Assembly: GCA_021775835.1 (NCBI GenBank)
Contig: JAJFHC010000118.1
Location: 39,442-103,441 of the forward strand
DNA length: 64,000 nucleotides
Direction: 5' to 3'
Source: Hyphomicrobiales bacterium
GTDB lineage: Bacteria > Pseudomonadota > Alphaproteobacteria > Rhizobiales > JAJFHC01
Positions 27,552 to 35,879 of this stretch are shown piece after piece. Each line of letters begins with the position of its first letter. Within the stretch, counting starts at the first letter, position 1. The position numbers were made by a program, and so were the translations under genes. The notes below the pieces were generated by a model, which was given only the letters and a program-made list of their open reading frames with translations, ran no database searches and was not told where the DNA came from.

Positions 27552-28478
27552 ATGCATCAACTGATAGAGTTTTTCCAGCCAATTGACTCGGCTGGTTATC
27601 AAATTGTCGAGGCGAGCGGCGTTAGGTTGGGGGAAATTGAACTCGAAGCAAACAGATTGATGCTTCTGGTTGAACCCACGTTGAAGTACATGGTCGTTTC
27701 CACGTTTGAACGATTTGACGAAGATAGCTTCGTCCCTCTGGTTCACTTTGAGAGGGTCATGAAAGCCACTGTGAAGGGATGGGGATTTGAAAATTCAGAG
27801 CACTGGCCGGAAGAAGTTGAACGCGGCAATGTGTCGGCCCTCATTGCCCACGCCGTTAAGGCTTTCACAGAGCCAACAACCAAAAAGGTTGTGATTGGTA
27901 GGTCGGGGAAAGTTGGATATCTACCAGCGCACAGTGATGAGAATTTTAGAGACGCCTTTATGTCATTTGCAAAGGCGTCTCACACAGACGCTGGCGTTTT
28001 GGCGTTCGTAAATAGGTGCGGACTTACCGCGAAGCCCGTTGATGGGAAAACGTATGGCTTGGCCAAAGATTTTCCCGCAATGGAGTTTGACGCCATTGTT
28101 CGCAATATGAAATTTGTTAACTCGCTAATTCGCCACCAAGCGAGCGGTCACGACCTGGGCGACTATCTAAGCCAACCTATGTCACGCGTCCACGTGCTGG
28201 TTTCTTCCAACAACGACGCTAACGCACCGCGACTTGTCATGGCTCCCGACACGCTGTTCTATTTTATGCTTTTGCAATTCAGTGTGTTTGTCGTTGCGAA
28301 TGACGACGTGGAATACTACGCATGTGAGAACTGCAATCTGCATTTTTCGCGCGGGCCAGGAGCAGAGCGTCGTTTAAGCGCCGTCTACTGTAGTGATAAA
28401 TGTCGTGACGCGGCCAACTACAAAAAGAAGAAAGCTCGCCGCGCCGCCAACAGCGATAACGAGGCAGTAAGCGCATGA
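27552..28478 (+). CDS. Hypothetical protein with C-terminal CGNR-like zinc finger, coupled to integrase
   Basis: 308 aa. The first 250 residues are alpha/beta, unrecognised. The C terminus has YACENCNLHFSRGPGAERRL then YCSDKCRDAANYKKKKARR: C-x2-C ... C-x3-C with a basic tail, the layout of CGNR-type zinc fingers that bind DNA. It overlaps the integrase start by 4 bp (ATGA), so both are made together. It could regulate integration or sense host state. The starting ATG is at 27552, downstream of an AGGGAATAG sequence. Confidence 0.65.
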   Translation: MHQLIEFFQPIDSAGYQIVEASGVRLGEIELEANRLMLLVEPTLKYMVVSTFERFDEDSFVPLVHFERVMKATVKGWGFENSEHWPEEVERGNVSALIAHAVKAFTEPTTKKVVIGRSGKVGYLPAHSDENFRDAFMSFAKASHTDAGVLAFVNRCGLTAKPVDGKTYGLAKDFPAMEFDAIVRNMKFVNSLIRHQASGHDLGDYLSQPMSRVHVLVSSNNDANAPRLVMAPDTLFYFMLLQFSVFVVANDDVEYYACENCNLHFSRGPGAERRLSAVYCSDKCRDAANYKKKKARRAANSDNEAVSA

Positions 28479-29632
28479 CAGGCAACGGCCACATCAGAAA
28501 GCGCGGCCAGACTTGGGAACTGAAATGGGACTTGCCGCGTGACCCGCGCACTGGCAAGCGCGTCTCCCGATACAAAACCGTTAACGGCACCAAGAAGGAT
28601 GCGCAGAAGGAGTTGCGCCGGATCTTGACGGAATTGGACGGTGGGATCTCCGTTGACTCAAAGAAAATGACGGTTGCGGATTTGCTAAGGCTTTGGCTGC
28701 GTGTCTATGCCAAGCAAGAAGTGTCAGCAAAGACGTTCGAACGGTATGAACAAATTGTTGAAACGCACCTCATCCCAACCTTCGGGACTGCGCCATTGCA
28801 TCAGTTACACGAGTATCACATACAAAGCGCATATGTGGAGTGGCTCAAATCAGGACGCCGGGATGGTAAAGGCGGACTATCCCCTCAGACAGTCAAGCAC
28901 CATCACCGTTTATTGCATCAAGCCATGGGTCGAGCCGTCAAATGGAAGTTGATTGCGCGAAATCCAGTTGATGATGTGGACCCGCCGAGTGTCGACCGTG
29001 CAGAAATCATGACATTGAAAAGCGACGAACTGAACGCGCTTATCGATGCCGTCCATGGAACTCAATTTTATGTGCCGGTTTTAATCGCAGCTGCCACAGG
29101 TATGAGGCGGGGAGAGGTCCTAGGCTTGAAATGGGCGGACGTTGATTTTGAAAGGACAACCCTGAAGGTCGAAAGGTCACTTCAGGAAACAAAGGCCGGC
29201 CTGACCTTAAAGCCCCCAAAGACAAAGCGAAGCAGGAGAAGCATCACACTGCCGACTTTCCTGATTGAGGAATTGAAGCGTCATAGGCAGGAACAGCGGA
29301 AACATAGAATAGCCGTTGCGCCGGTATACCAGGACAACGATTTGGTGTGCGCCAAAGAGGATGGAAGTTTCGTAAGCCCTGAATGGCTGTCACGCCGATT
29401 TGGCGATGTCGTCTCCAAACTGGATATTCCGCAAATCACATTTCACGGAATCCGGCACACCCACATAACGCACCTTCTCGAAAGCGGTGTTCACCCTAAA
29501 GTGGCGTCGGAACGAGCCGGGCATTCGAGCGTTGCCGTGACGCTCGATCTCTACAGCCACGTGAGTGAAAATTTGCAGCGCGAAGCGGCTTCCCGTATCG
29601 ACGAAATTGTGTCAATAAGAGCCCGCGATTAA
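28475..29632 (+). CDS. Tyrosine-type site-specific integrase
   Basis: 385 aa. An N-terminal arm-binding domain (about 1-60), core-binding SAM-like domain (about 65-165) and catalytic domain (about 175-375) are present. Catalytic residues: R211 (TGMRRGE), the HxxR pair H324/R327 (HGIRHTH), H350 (AGHSS) and nucleophile Y360 (DLYSHV). All are intact, so the enzyme is probably active. It lies 75 bp from the right attachment repeat in the tRNA-Ser gene and most likely caused that insertion. Confidence 0.93.
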   Translation: MTGNGHIRKRGQTWELKWDLPRDPRTGKRVSRYKTVNGTKKDAQKELRRILTELDGGISVDSKKMTVADLLRLWLRVYAKQEVSAKTFERYEQIVETHLIPTFGTAPLHQLHEYHIQSAYVEWLKSGRRDGKGGLSPQTVKHHHRLLHQAMGRAVKWKLIARNPVDDVDPPSVDRAEIMTLKSDELNALIDAVHGTQFYVPVLIAAATGMRRGEVLGLKWADVDFERTTLKVERSLQETKAGLTLKPPKTKRSRRSITLPTFLIEELKRHRQEQRKHRIAVAPVYQDNDLVCAKEDGSFVSPEWLSRRFGDVVSKLDIPQITFHGIRHTHITHLLESGVHPKVASERAGHSSVAVTLDLYSHVSENLQREAASRIDEIVSIRARD

Positions 29633-29638
29633 ATCGCC

Positions 29639-29658
29639 GGTGGCAAATGGGTGGCAAA
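29639..29658 (+). promoter_or_regulatory. Putative integrase arm-type sites, right end
   Basis: GGTGGCAAATGGGTGGCAAA, two direct units directly after the integrase stop codon and 50 bp inside the right repeat. It matches the site pair at 11585-11605 except for one base in the spacer. Same orientation at both ends. Confidence 0.5.
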
Positions 29659-29707
29659 TATCGACTTCTGCCAAAACTTACAGCCCATAAGTCATTGAAA
29701 ACAAAAG

Positions 29708-29748
29708 ACGGAGAGGTGCCGGAGTGGTCGAACGGGGCGGTCTCGAAA
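29708..29748 (+). repeat. Right attachment-site repeat
   Basis: Forty-one bases identical to 11424-11464. From 29710 they form the first 39 nt of the complete tRNA-Ser, so the element supplies the 5' half of the gene and the chromosome the 3' half. The identity ends in the anticodon loop, the expected crossover region. Confidence 0.88.
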
Positions 29749-29799
29749 ACCGTTGTACTGGTAACAGTACCGAGGGTTCGAATCCCTCTCTCTCCGCCA
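29710..29799 (+). tRNA. tRNA-Ser (anticodon CGA)
   Basis: 90 nt including an encoded CCA. The acceptor stem GGAGAGG pairs with CCTCTCTCC region at the 3' end; the anticodon loop reads CTCGAAA with CGA as anticodon (reads UCG codons); a long variable arm (TGTACTGGTAACAGTAC) is typical of serine tRNAs; the T loop is GGTTCGAATCC. It is reconstituted by the integrated element, which replaced everything upstream of the anticodon, including the original promoter. Confidence 0.97.
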
Positions 29800-29976
29800 T
29801 TGCTCAAGTGTCGAAAGTTCTCTTGCGACCCTCGGTAGGCCCAAAGTCCCAGCTTTCATGCGGACTTTCCTTGCATATGCGAATTTTCGTACCCGTAAAA
29901 CCAGCGTCCGACGCCCAGATCGAGGGCGCCGGACTGAACTACGGTTCAACGGCAGCTAGGCTTCCGAATTATGCCG

Positions 29977-30573
29977 CTATTCGCGGTCTTTCAACTCAGT
30001 GACAATCGAAATTGAGATCGGACCCGTCGAAAATCCACCGACCTTAAAGGCCTGGTGGTCGATTTCTGTGGTTGCCGAGAACGCGGCCCAGTTGCCTTTG
30101 TAGTATTCGATCGCCTTCCCAAGCGGATGCTTACCGCGATGGGTCATCGTCGCTTTCAATGTCACCGGCTTGGTTACGCCGTGAATGGTCAGATCGCCGA
30201 CAATATCAGCAGTTTTGTCACCGGTTTTCTTGACCGATGTGCTGGTAAACGTAATCTGCGGATAGGTATCGACCTCCAGGAAATCCTTGCTTTTCAGATG
30301 TTTGTCGAGTGGCTCGAAGCCGGTTGAAAGGCTTGTGGCGTCGATCAATACGCTGACAGATGATTTGCCGACGTCGTCGGGATCAAGCACTAGCTTGCCG
30401 CTAGCCTTGGTGAATTCCCCGCTCTGCAGGGAGACACCGGCATGGTTCCACCCGAAACGGATTTCCGTGTGTCCCTGATCGGTATAATAGGTTTCGGCAG
30501 CGATCGCCTGTGATGCCGGAAGGGCGATCGCGACCAGCAGAGCGCCGAGTCGAAGCTTTGCGGGAATATTCAT
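29977..30573 (-). CDS. YceI family periplasmic protein
   Basis: 198 aa from ATG 30573, where a signal peptide begins (MNIPAKLRLGALLVAIALPA, cleavage near AIA). The mature part is the YceI lipocalin-like barrel: TDQGHTEIRFGWNHAGVS, FEPLDKHLKSKDFLEVDTYP and VTKPVTLKATM are family blocks. These proteins bind long isoprenoid lipids in the periplasm. It is divergent from a MarR regulator, which may control it. It is the first chromosomal gene right of the element. Confidence 0.9.
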   Translation of the reverse strand: MNIPAKLRLGALLVAIALPASQAIAAETYYTDQGHTEIRFGWNHAGVSLQSGEFTKASGKLVLDPDDVGKSSVSVLIDATSLSTGFEPLDKHLKSKDFLEVDTYPQITFTSTSVKKTGDKTADIVGDLTIHGVTKPVTLKATMTHRGKHPLGKAIEYYKGNWAAFSATTEIDHQAFKVGGFSTGPISISIVTELKDRE

Positions 30574-30752
30574 GAGTTTCTCCGTGAGTTTCACTGTGAG
30601 TTTTGGGGCCATGCCCGATGTTCGGGCGGTTGTGAAAACGTATAGGCTTGCAATAATGCCCAATTGACGAAAAATAGATGAAGTTGCATCTATATCGCCA
30701 TTTGACGTTGTTGCGCAAGGAATATCAGCGGCGATCACGGGAAAGAGAAGAC

Positions 30753-31190
30753 ATGTACCCGACGGATGAAGAAACAGCAGTGTGGGTAGCGCTCAACCTG
30801 GCCCAGCGCTCGGTCTATCAGGTCATGGACGACGCTCTGCAGGAGAACGGACTGCCGCCTTTGCGGTGGTACGATATCCTGTGGGCGATAGAACGGGCCG
30901 AAGACAAAGGTGCCCGCGCGTTCGAAATGAAAAAGCGGCTGCTTTTCGAACAATCCAACCTCTCCAGGCTGCTGCGGAGCATTGTCAATGAGGGGCTTGT
31001 AGAAGAAACCGTGTGTGAGGACGATCGCCGCGGCAAGGTACTCCGGATCAGCGCCAAGGGCCGCGCTGTGCGGGAACGGATGTGGAGAATCTACGGTCCC
31101 CTCATTCACGTCTACATGAGCCGTCTGCCCGATGATGTTGATCTGAAGGATCTGGCGTCGACATTTGCATCGCTAAGTGAGCAGGGCTGA
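30753..31190 (+). CDS. MarR family transcriptional regulator
   Basis: 145 aa from ATG 30753 (GAGAAG just upstream); a 25-codon upstream extension lacks a Shine-Dalgarno and is absent from MarR proteins. Winged helix at about 45-110: MKKRLLFEQSNLSRLLRSI as recognition helix region and CEDDRRGKVLRISAKGRAV as the wing with the conserved DxR. The divergent 180-bp gap to the YceI gene likely carries its operator. Confidence 0.88.
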   Translation: MYPTDEETAVWVALNLAQRSVYQVMDDALQENGLPPLRWYDILWAIERAEDKGARAFEMKKRLLFEQSNLSRLLRSIVNEGLVEETVCEDDRRGKVLRISAKGRAVRERMWRIYGPLIHVYMSRLPDDVDLKDLASTFASLSEQG

Positions 31191-31261
31191 CAAAGGTTAC
31201 TCACGCATTCCAACTTCGATGAGGCATTTTGCCTGCGGCAGTATCCGGTCAAGGACGGCGT

Positions 31262-32212
31262 TCAGCGGCATTCAATCGCCTCCGTCAGCAAACAGAGTTC
31301 TTCAAACATGATGTTGCCGGCAACCATCGCCGTCATGCTGCCGGATTCAAGAGGCGGGCACACTTCCACCACATCGGCACCAACTATATTCAGTCCACGG
31401 AACCCTTGCAGGAGCTGTTGTGCTTCCCGATAATTGAGGCCACCAGGTTCCAGTCCGCCGGTTCCCGGCGCGATGCTGGGATCGAGCACATCAATGTCGA
31501 ATGAGAGATAGGTAGATGCATCGCCTATGCACTCTCGAATTTGTGCCGTGATCCGGGACGCTCCCATTTTTTCGAGATCGTGCATATCAAATATCTTGAT
31601 ACCTGCGTCCTTGGCCCAATCCAACTCGTCGGGTTTGAACAGCGTTCCCCTTATGCCGATCTGGAACACCATCTGTGGATCAATCAAACCCTCTTCGACG
31701 GCTCTCCGGAAAATCGTGCCGTTTGCCACCGGATGTCCCAGCATTGAATCTTGAGTATCGGAATGAGCGTCAAGCTGCACGAGTGCGACGGGACAATCTT
31801 TGGCCACCGCCCGCAAAATCGGTAATGTAATTGTATGGTCGCCGCCTGCTGCAAGTGGCCGTGCACCGGCATCTATGATGCCGGACACGAATTGTTCGAT
31901 TGATTTCAAACTCGCAGCGATATCCAACGAGTCAACCGGCGCATCACCAACATCAGCGACACGACAGTCGCGAAATGGCGCAATTCCGGTTGAATAATTG
32001 ACTTCACGAATGAGCCGCGACATTTCCCGGATTTGTGCCGGGCCATGGCGGGACCCTGATCGAAAGCTCGAACCGAGATCGAATGGTACGCCAAACAGGG
32101 CGACGTCCAGATCGACAGGGTCGGCCTGCATTCTGGCGCGCATGAAGGTCGCCACGTTGGCGAATCGGGGAACTGTCGCCACGTCTGATTGAGAGAGATT
32201 GTCTGTCGTCAT
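31262..32212 (-). CDS. Agmatinase/ureohydrolase family protein
   Basis: 316 aa. Ureohydrolases use two Mn ions to split urea from guanidino compounds. Metal ligands are H126 (GGDHTITLP), D148/H150/D152 (LDAHSDT) and the Asp pair in SFDIDVLDP. The substrate loop is not decisive: agmatine, guanidinobutyrate or guanidinopropionate are possible. It stands alone, convergent with the MarR gene, and its start is 220 bp from the GntR gene; it might belong to the same nitrogen-catabolic region. Confidence 0.85.
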   Translation of the reverse strand: MTTDNLSQSDVATVPRFANVATFMRARMQADPVDLDVALFGVPFDLGSSFRSGSRHGPAQIREMSRLIREVNYSTGIAPFRDCRVADVGDAPVDSLDIAASLKSIEQFVSGIIDAGARPLAAGGDHTITLPILRAVAKDCPVALVQLDAHSDTQDSMLGHPVANGTIFRRAVEEGLIDPQMVFQIGIRGTLFKPDELDWAKDAGIKIFDMHDLEKMGASRITAQIRECIGDASTYLSFDIDVLDPSIAPGTGGLEPGGLNYREAQQLLQGFRGLNIVGADVVEVCPPLESGSMTAMVAGNIMFEELCLLTEAIECR

Positions 32213-32431
32213 TGCATGAATTCACTGCCATTTACGAAAAAATTTCACCTGTTCTGAATTAGGCTCCGAGAACTCTCCTAACCATTTGAATGACGTCTGA
32301 GTGAGTTGCCAATCGTCCCACAGGTATTCCGCTCAAAACCTTGGTCAAGCACATTAGGATTTTAATGAGACGTCATCGCGTCATGGTCCGGGGTAGCGTG
32401 ACATCACCGCATGTTCCGCGTACCGGTGAAA

Positions 32432-33187
32432 TTAATCGAGCGATAACTTGAAGTCCAAGGTTTGGCGGGACTTCAAATATCCAATGAATCTATCACCGAC
32501 CTGGATGACGTGCTCATGGGCGCATTTCTCTGCCTCGTCCTCTTTCTGTTCCTTGATCGCCTTTACAATGCGGTCGTGGTCACGCCGAATGGAACTTGGC
32601 ACCTTGCCGCCGAAAGACCGAAAATAGAGATGCAGCATACGTCGACCATCGTCCATGAGTCGGGCATGGAGAAAATTAAAATATGGATTGCGTGCCGCTT
32701 CGCTGATCGCCATGTGAAACTCACGATTGGTTTCGATCATGCCTTGGACATCACCATCATCAAGCGCTTTGGTAAACTCTTTCTGGCGTTCCTTGATGAT
32801 TTGTAGATCGGCTTCAGTTCTCAATCGAGCCGCCAAGCGTGTTGTTACCCGCTGCATGAGATCGAGCGCATCCAAATAGGCGGGGTACTCTTCAATATTC
32901 AATGGCGCAACAAGTGTACTCTTGTTGGGTAACGTGACCACAAGACCTTCCATGGACAGGCGGATCAGCGACTCTCTGACAGGAGAGCGCGACATACCGA
33001 ATTTCCGACTGAGAGCAGACTCGTCAAGCAACTCTCCAGGCTTCAACTCAAGACACAAAATATCACTTCGCAGCTTTTGGTAGATTTTCTGCGCGCCTGC
33101 ACCTCTCTTGTGGACGTCTGGATTCTCGATTTCAGTGTTCCTCGGCAAAGGCCGTACCCCAGTTTCCCGAATGAAAAACCAACGCAC
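32432..33187 (-). CDS. GntR family (FCD/FadR subfamily) regulator
   Basis: 251 aa, GTG start at 33187. N-terminal winged helix about 30-100 (ESALSRKFGMSRSPVRESLIRLS) and C-terminal all-helical FCD ligand domain with metal-binding pattern (NREFHMAIS, HDRIVKAI, CAHEHV). It is divergent from the hydroxyproline-like operon, with a promoter and palindrome in the gap, so it most likely represses that operon and responds to the pathway substrate. Confidence 0.9.
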   Translation of the reverse strand: MRWFFIRETGVRPLPRNTEIENPDVHKRGAGAQKIYQKLRSDILCLELKPGELLDESALSRKFGMSRSPVRESLIRLSMEGLVVTLPNKSTLVAPLNIEEYPAYLDALDLMQRVTTRLAARLRTEADLQIIKERQKEFTKALDDGDVQGMIETNREFHMAISEAARNPYFNFLHARLMDDGRRMLHLYFRSFGGKVPSSIRRDHDRIVKAIKEQKEDEAEKCAHEHVIQVGDRFIGYLKSRQTLDFKLSLD

Positions 33188-33232
33188 TATAAACTGACAA
33201 AGTCGGTTGAAACCACAGAAATTGGAACAGCC

Positions 33233-33268
33233 TTGACAGCGACGGATTGCAATCTAGTATACATCTAG
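33233..33268 (+). promoter_or_regulatory. Promoter with overlapping GntR-type operator
   Basis: TTGACA at 33233-33238 and TAGTAT at 33255-33260, 16 bp apart, form a good sigma-70 promoter for the DapA-family operon. A partial palindrome, CTAGTATACATCTAG (33254-33268), covers the -10 box; its GTATAC centre is the kind of site FadR/FCD regulators bind. Binding by the adjacent GntR protein is inferred. Confidence 0.6.
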
Positions 33269-33404
33269 TCGACAAGCGGATGTCCAACTCTCAAAGTGAA
33301 ATTTTTGAAAATGAAGGCCTTCGACAAAACTGTGCGTGTTCATTCCTTGTGGCGATCGAGCATTTCTGGTGCGAAGCGCACAATGAAGTTAGGGGAGTCT
33401 AAGC

Positions 33405-34352
33405 GTGTTCAACGGAATAATCCCTCCAATTATCACCCCGTTTCACGACGATCATAGTGTTGATGAACCAGGGTATGCCGATGTCATCGAATACATGATT
33501 GCCGGCGGTGTTCATTCGATCATTGTGGGCGGCACGACTGGTGAAAGCTATGCTCTGTCCGGCGCTGAACGTGTGCGGCAATTCCACTTTGCGAAGGACG
33601 TCATTAAGGGCCGTGTGCCGATGATTTGTGGTGTCAATGACATGACAACCGCAAGCGCTTGCGATTTGGCGGTCGCTGCCCGTGACGCCGGTGCGGACGG
33701 ATTGCTTGTGGCAGCACCTCCGTATTCTTTGCCAACCGAGCGAGAGCTTGCCGCGCACTGTCTGATGATCGACCGTGCGGCGAACCTTCCCATCATGCTT
33801 TACAATTATCCCGGCAGGACAGGCGTAAACATGGGGGCGGAATTTCTGGAGCGTGTAGGGCAGCGCAAGAGTTTCCGCTGCATCAAAGAAGCAAGCGGCG
33901 ATATCAACAGGGTTCATCTTTTGGCGCGCGAGTTTCCGCATCTGGAACTCAGCTGTGGCGCGGAAGATCAAGCACTTGAGTTTTTTGTCTGGGGCGCAAC
34001 AAGTTGGGTCACACCAATGGGCAATTTCTTCATTGAAGAAGTGGTCGACTTTTACGACACATGCACTCGCGACAAAAATTTCGATAAAGCCCGGCGTATG
34101 ATGAACGCCCTCTTGCCATTGACCACAGTGATTGAGGGGGGCGGCAAGTTCGCGCAATCTGTGAAATATGCCGCAGCATTCCACGGGTTGCCTGCGGGTC
34201 CTGTTCGCCCGCCAATGCGGGAAATGAAAAAAGAGCTGAAACGCGAATTACGTGAAGTGCTCGGGACTGCGAAAACAGCTCTGAAGACGATCACATCTGA
34301 ATATGAATCAAACAAAGAGAATGCCCATGTCAGGCTTGTTAAGCAGGGATGA
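33405..34352 (+). CDS. DapA/N-acetylneuraminate lyase family protein
   Basis: 315 aa, GTG start with AGGGGAG at 33391-33397. Class I (Schiff-base) lyase barrel with K161 in IKEASGD, Y133 in LYNYPGRTG and GGTTGES near 42-48. In hydroxyproline catabolism a DapA-family enzyme deaminates pyrroline-4-hydroxy-2-carboxylate to alpha-ketoglutarate semialdehyde; the next gene being an aldehyde dehydrogenase and a proline-racemase homologue following nearby support that role over lysine synthesis. First gene of the operon. Confidence 0.85.
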   Translation: MFNGIIPPIITPFHDDHSVDEPGYADVIEYMIAGGVHSIIVGGTTGESYALSGAERVRQFHFAKDVIKGRVPMICGVNDMTTASACDLAVAARDAGADGLLVAAPPYSLPTERELAAHCLMIDRAANLPIMLYNYPGRTGVNMGAEFLERVGQRKSFRCIKEASGDINRVHLLAREFPHLELSCGAEDQALEFFVWGATSWVTPMGNFFIEEVVDFYDTCTRDKNFDKARRMMNALLPLTTVIEGGGKFAQSVKYAAAFHGLPAGPVRPPMREMKKELKRELREVLGTAKTALKTITSEYESNKENAHVRLVKQG

Positions 34353-35853
34353 TATCGCTGCAATTGCGACGACTCTGAACTATCCGGATGCGGCGTTTAT
34401 TGATGGCAAGTTTGCTGCAGCCCAATCGGGAAAAACATTTGAAACGATCAATCCTGCGAACGGGGCAGTGATTGCAGAGATTGCGTCTTGCGACGAAGCT
34501 GATGTTGACCGTGCCGTTGGCAAGGCACGCGAAGCATTTGATCGCGGCGTCTGGTCCAAGATGCATCCTTCAGAGCGCAAGCACACGATGATCAGGTTGG
34601 TAAAGCTGATCAAACGTCACCGTCATGAGTTGGCGGTTCTTGAAAGCGTAGAGAGTGGCAAGCCAATCAAGGATTGCCTGGAAATCGATTTGCCGGAAAC
34701 CATGCATTGCCTGGAATGGCATGCGGAGGCGGCAGATAAACTTTACGATCAGATCTCGCCATCGGGAGACGATGCGGTCGGGATGATTGTTCGCGAGCCA
34801 GCCGGCGTGGTGGCCTGCGTACTCCCCTGGAACTTCCCGCTGATGATGTTGGCCTGGAAGATAGGTCCGGCTCTTGCTTCGGGTAACAGCGTTATCGTGA
34901 AACCGGCTGAGCAAACAAGCATGACTGCCCTACGGATTGCCGACCTTGCTATCGAGGCCGGCATTCCCGATGGTGTTCTCAGTGTGGTCACAGGCCTGGG
35001 GGAAACGGCCGGCCAAGCCATCGGATTGCATGCCGATATAAATGTGGTGTCCTTTACCGGTTCCACCGAGATTGGCCGCCGGTTTCTGGAGTATTCCGCG
35101 CAGTCGAATCTCAAGCGCGTGACACTTGAATGCGGCGGCAAGAACCCTAGCATCGTGTTGAGTGACGCTAAACATCTCGATGCCGTGGCCCAACATGTTG
35201 TCTATTCCGTCTTCTGGAACATGGGGCAAAACTGTACGTCCAATTCCAGACTCATCGTTCATAAGTCTCTGCAGGACGAACTGATGAGCCGGGTCACTGA
35301 TCGGCTTCAGGACTGGCGCACAGGCAATCCACTCGACCCGGCAAATGCTTTGGGAGCCATGGTTTCAAAGGAACATTTTGACAGTGTCATGGGACATATC
35401 AAGTCGGCCAGGGAGGAGGGTGCCTCGGTCGTTTGCGGTGGAAACGCTATCAAGGATGGTGAGGGACTCTATATCGAGCCGACTGTCTTTGCAGATGTGA
35501 AGCCCGGGATGGCAATTGCCAGCGATGAGGTGTTCGGACCGGTTCTGGCCGTCATCCCTGCTGCCAATGATGATGACGCCATCAGCATTGCAAACGATAC
35601 CTGCTACGGCCTTCAAGCTTCTTTGTACACATCGGATGTAAGCAAGGCACACCGCTATTCGCGGGCCGTGCAGGCGGGAACCGTATCGGTCAATTGTTAT
35701 AGTGAAGGCGATATCACGACGCCATTCGGCGGCTACAAACTCTCAGGATTTGGCGGCCGAGACAATTCACTGATGGCGCATGATCAATACACGCAAACCA
35801 AAACGATATGGATCAACATTTCCGACGATCATGTTGATGAACAAATTAGCTGA
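34327..35853 (+). CDS. Aldehyde dehydrogenase
   Basis: 508 aa from ATG 34327 (AAAGAGA 7 bp upstream), overlapping the previous gene by 26 bp. NAD(P)-dependent ALDH fold with Glu in LECGGKNP, catalytic Cys in GQNCTSNSR and cofactor motif SFTGSTEIG. By sequence style it is close to gamma-glutamylaminobutyraldehyde/betaine-aldehyde dehydrogenases. In this operon it could oxidise alpha-ketoglutarate semialdehyde; that is inferred from the neighbours. Confidence 0.92.
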   Translation: MSGLLSRDDIAAIATTLNYPDAAFIDGKFAAAQSGKTFETINPANGAVIAEIASCDEADVDRAVGKAREAFDRGVWSKMHPSERKHTMIRLVKLIKRHRHELAVLESVESGKPIKDCLEIDLPETMHCLEWHAEAADKLYDQISPSGDDAVGMIVREPAGVVACVLPWNFPLMMLAWKIGPALASGNSVIVKPAEQTSMTALRIADLAIEAGIPDGVLSVVTGLGETAGQAIGLHADINVVSFTGSTEIGRRFLEYSAQSNLKRVTLECGGKNPSIVLSDAKHLDAVAQHVVYSVFWNMGQNCTSNSRLIVHKSLQDELMSRVTDRLQDWRTGNPLDPANALGAMVSKEHFDSVMGHIKSAREEGASVVCGGNAIKDGEGLYIEPTVFADVKPGMAIASDEVFGPVLAVIPAANDDDAISIANDTCYGLQASLYTSDVSKAHRYSRAVQAGTVSVNCYSEGDITTPFGGYKLSGFGGRDNSLMAHDQYTQTKTIWINISDDHVDEQIS

Positions 35854-35879
35854 ACCGCTCTTGGAGATTGGGTACGGGA

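Larger units (their letters stand above)
11424..29748. mobile_element. Integrated tRNA-Ser element (island or phage satellite), about 18.3 kb
   Basis: A 41-bp direct repeat at 11424-11464 and 29708-29748 brackets the region. The right copy is the 5' half of an intact tRNA-Ser(CGA) gene; the left copy is a tRNA half that continues into unrelated sequence. A tyrosine integrase ends 75 bp before the right repeat, and paired GGTGGCAAA sites lie just inside each end. The interior has an excisionase-like gene, a RepA-type helicase with a run of overlapping small genes, and cargo genes. No terminase large subunit, portal, capsid or tape-measure gene is recognisable. It is best described as an integrative island or satellite; whether it still moves is unknown. 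Confidence 0.9.

Noticed and set aside
11424..29748. Complete temperate prophage
   Set aside because: No terminase large subunit, portal, capsid, tape measure, holin or lysin could be recognised, and the one tail-collar-like domain is on a membrane-anchored protein.
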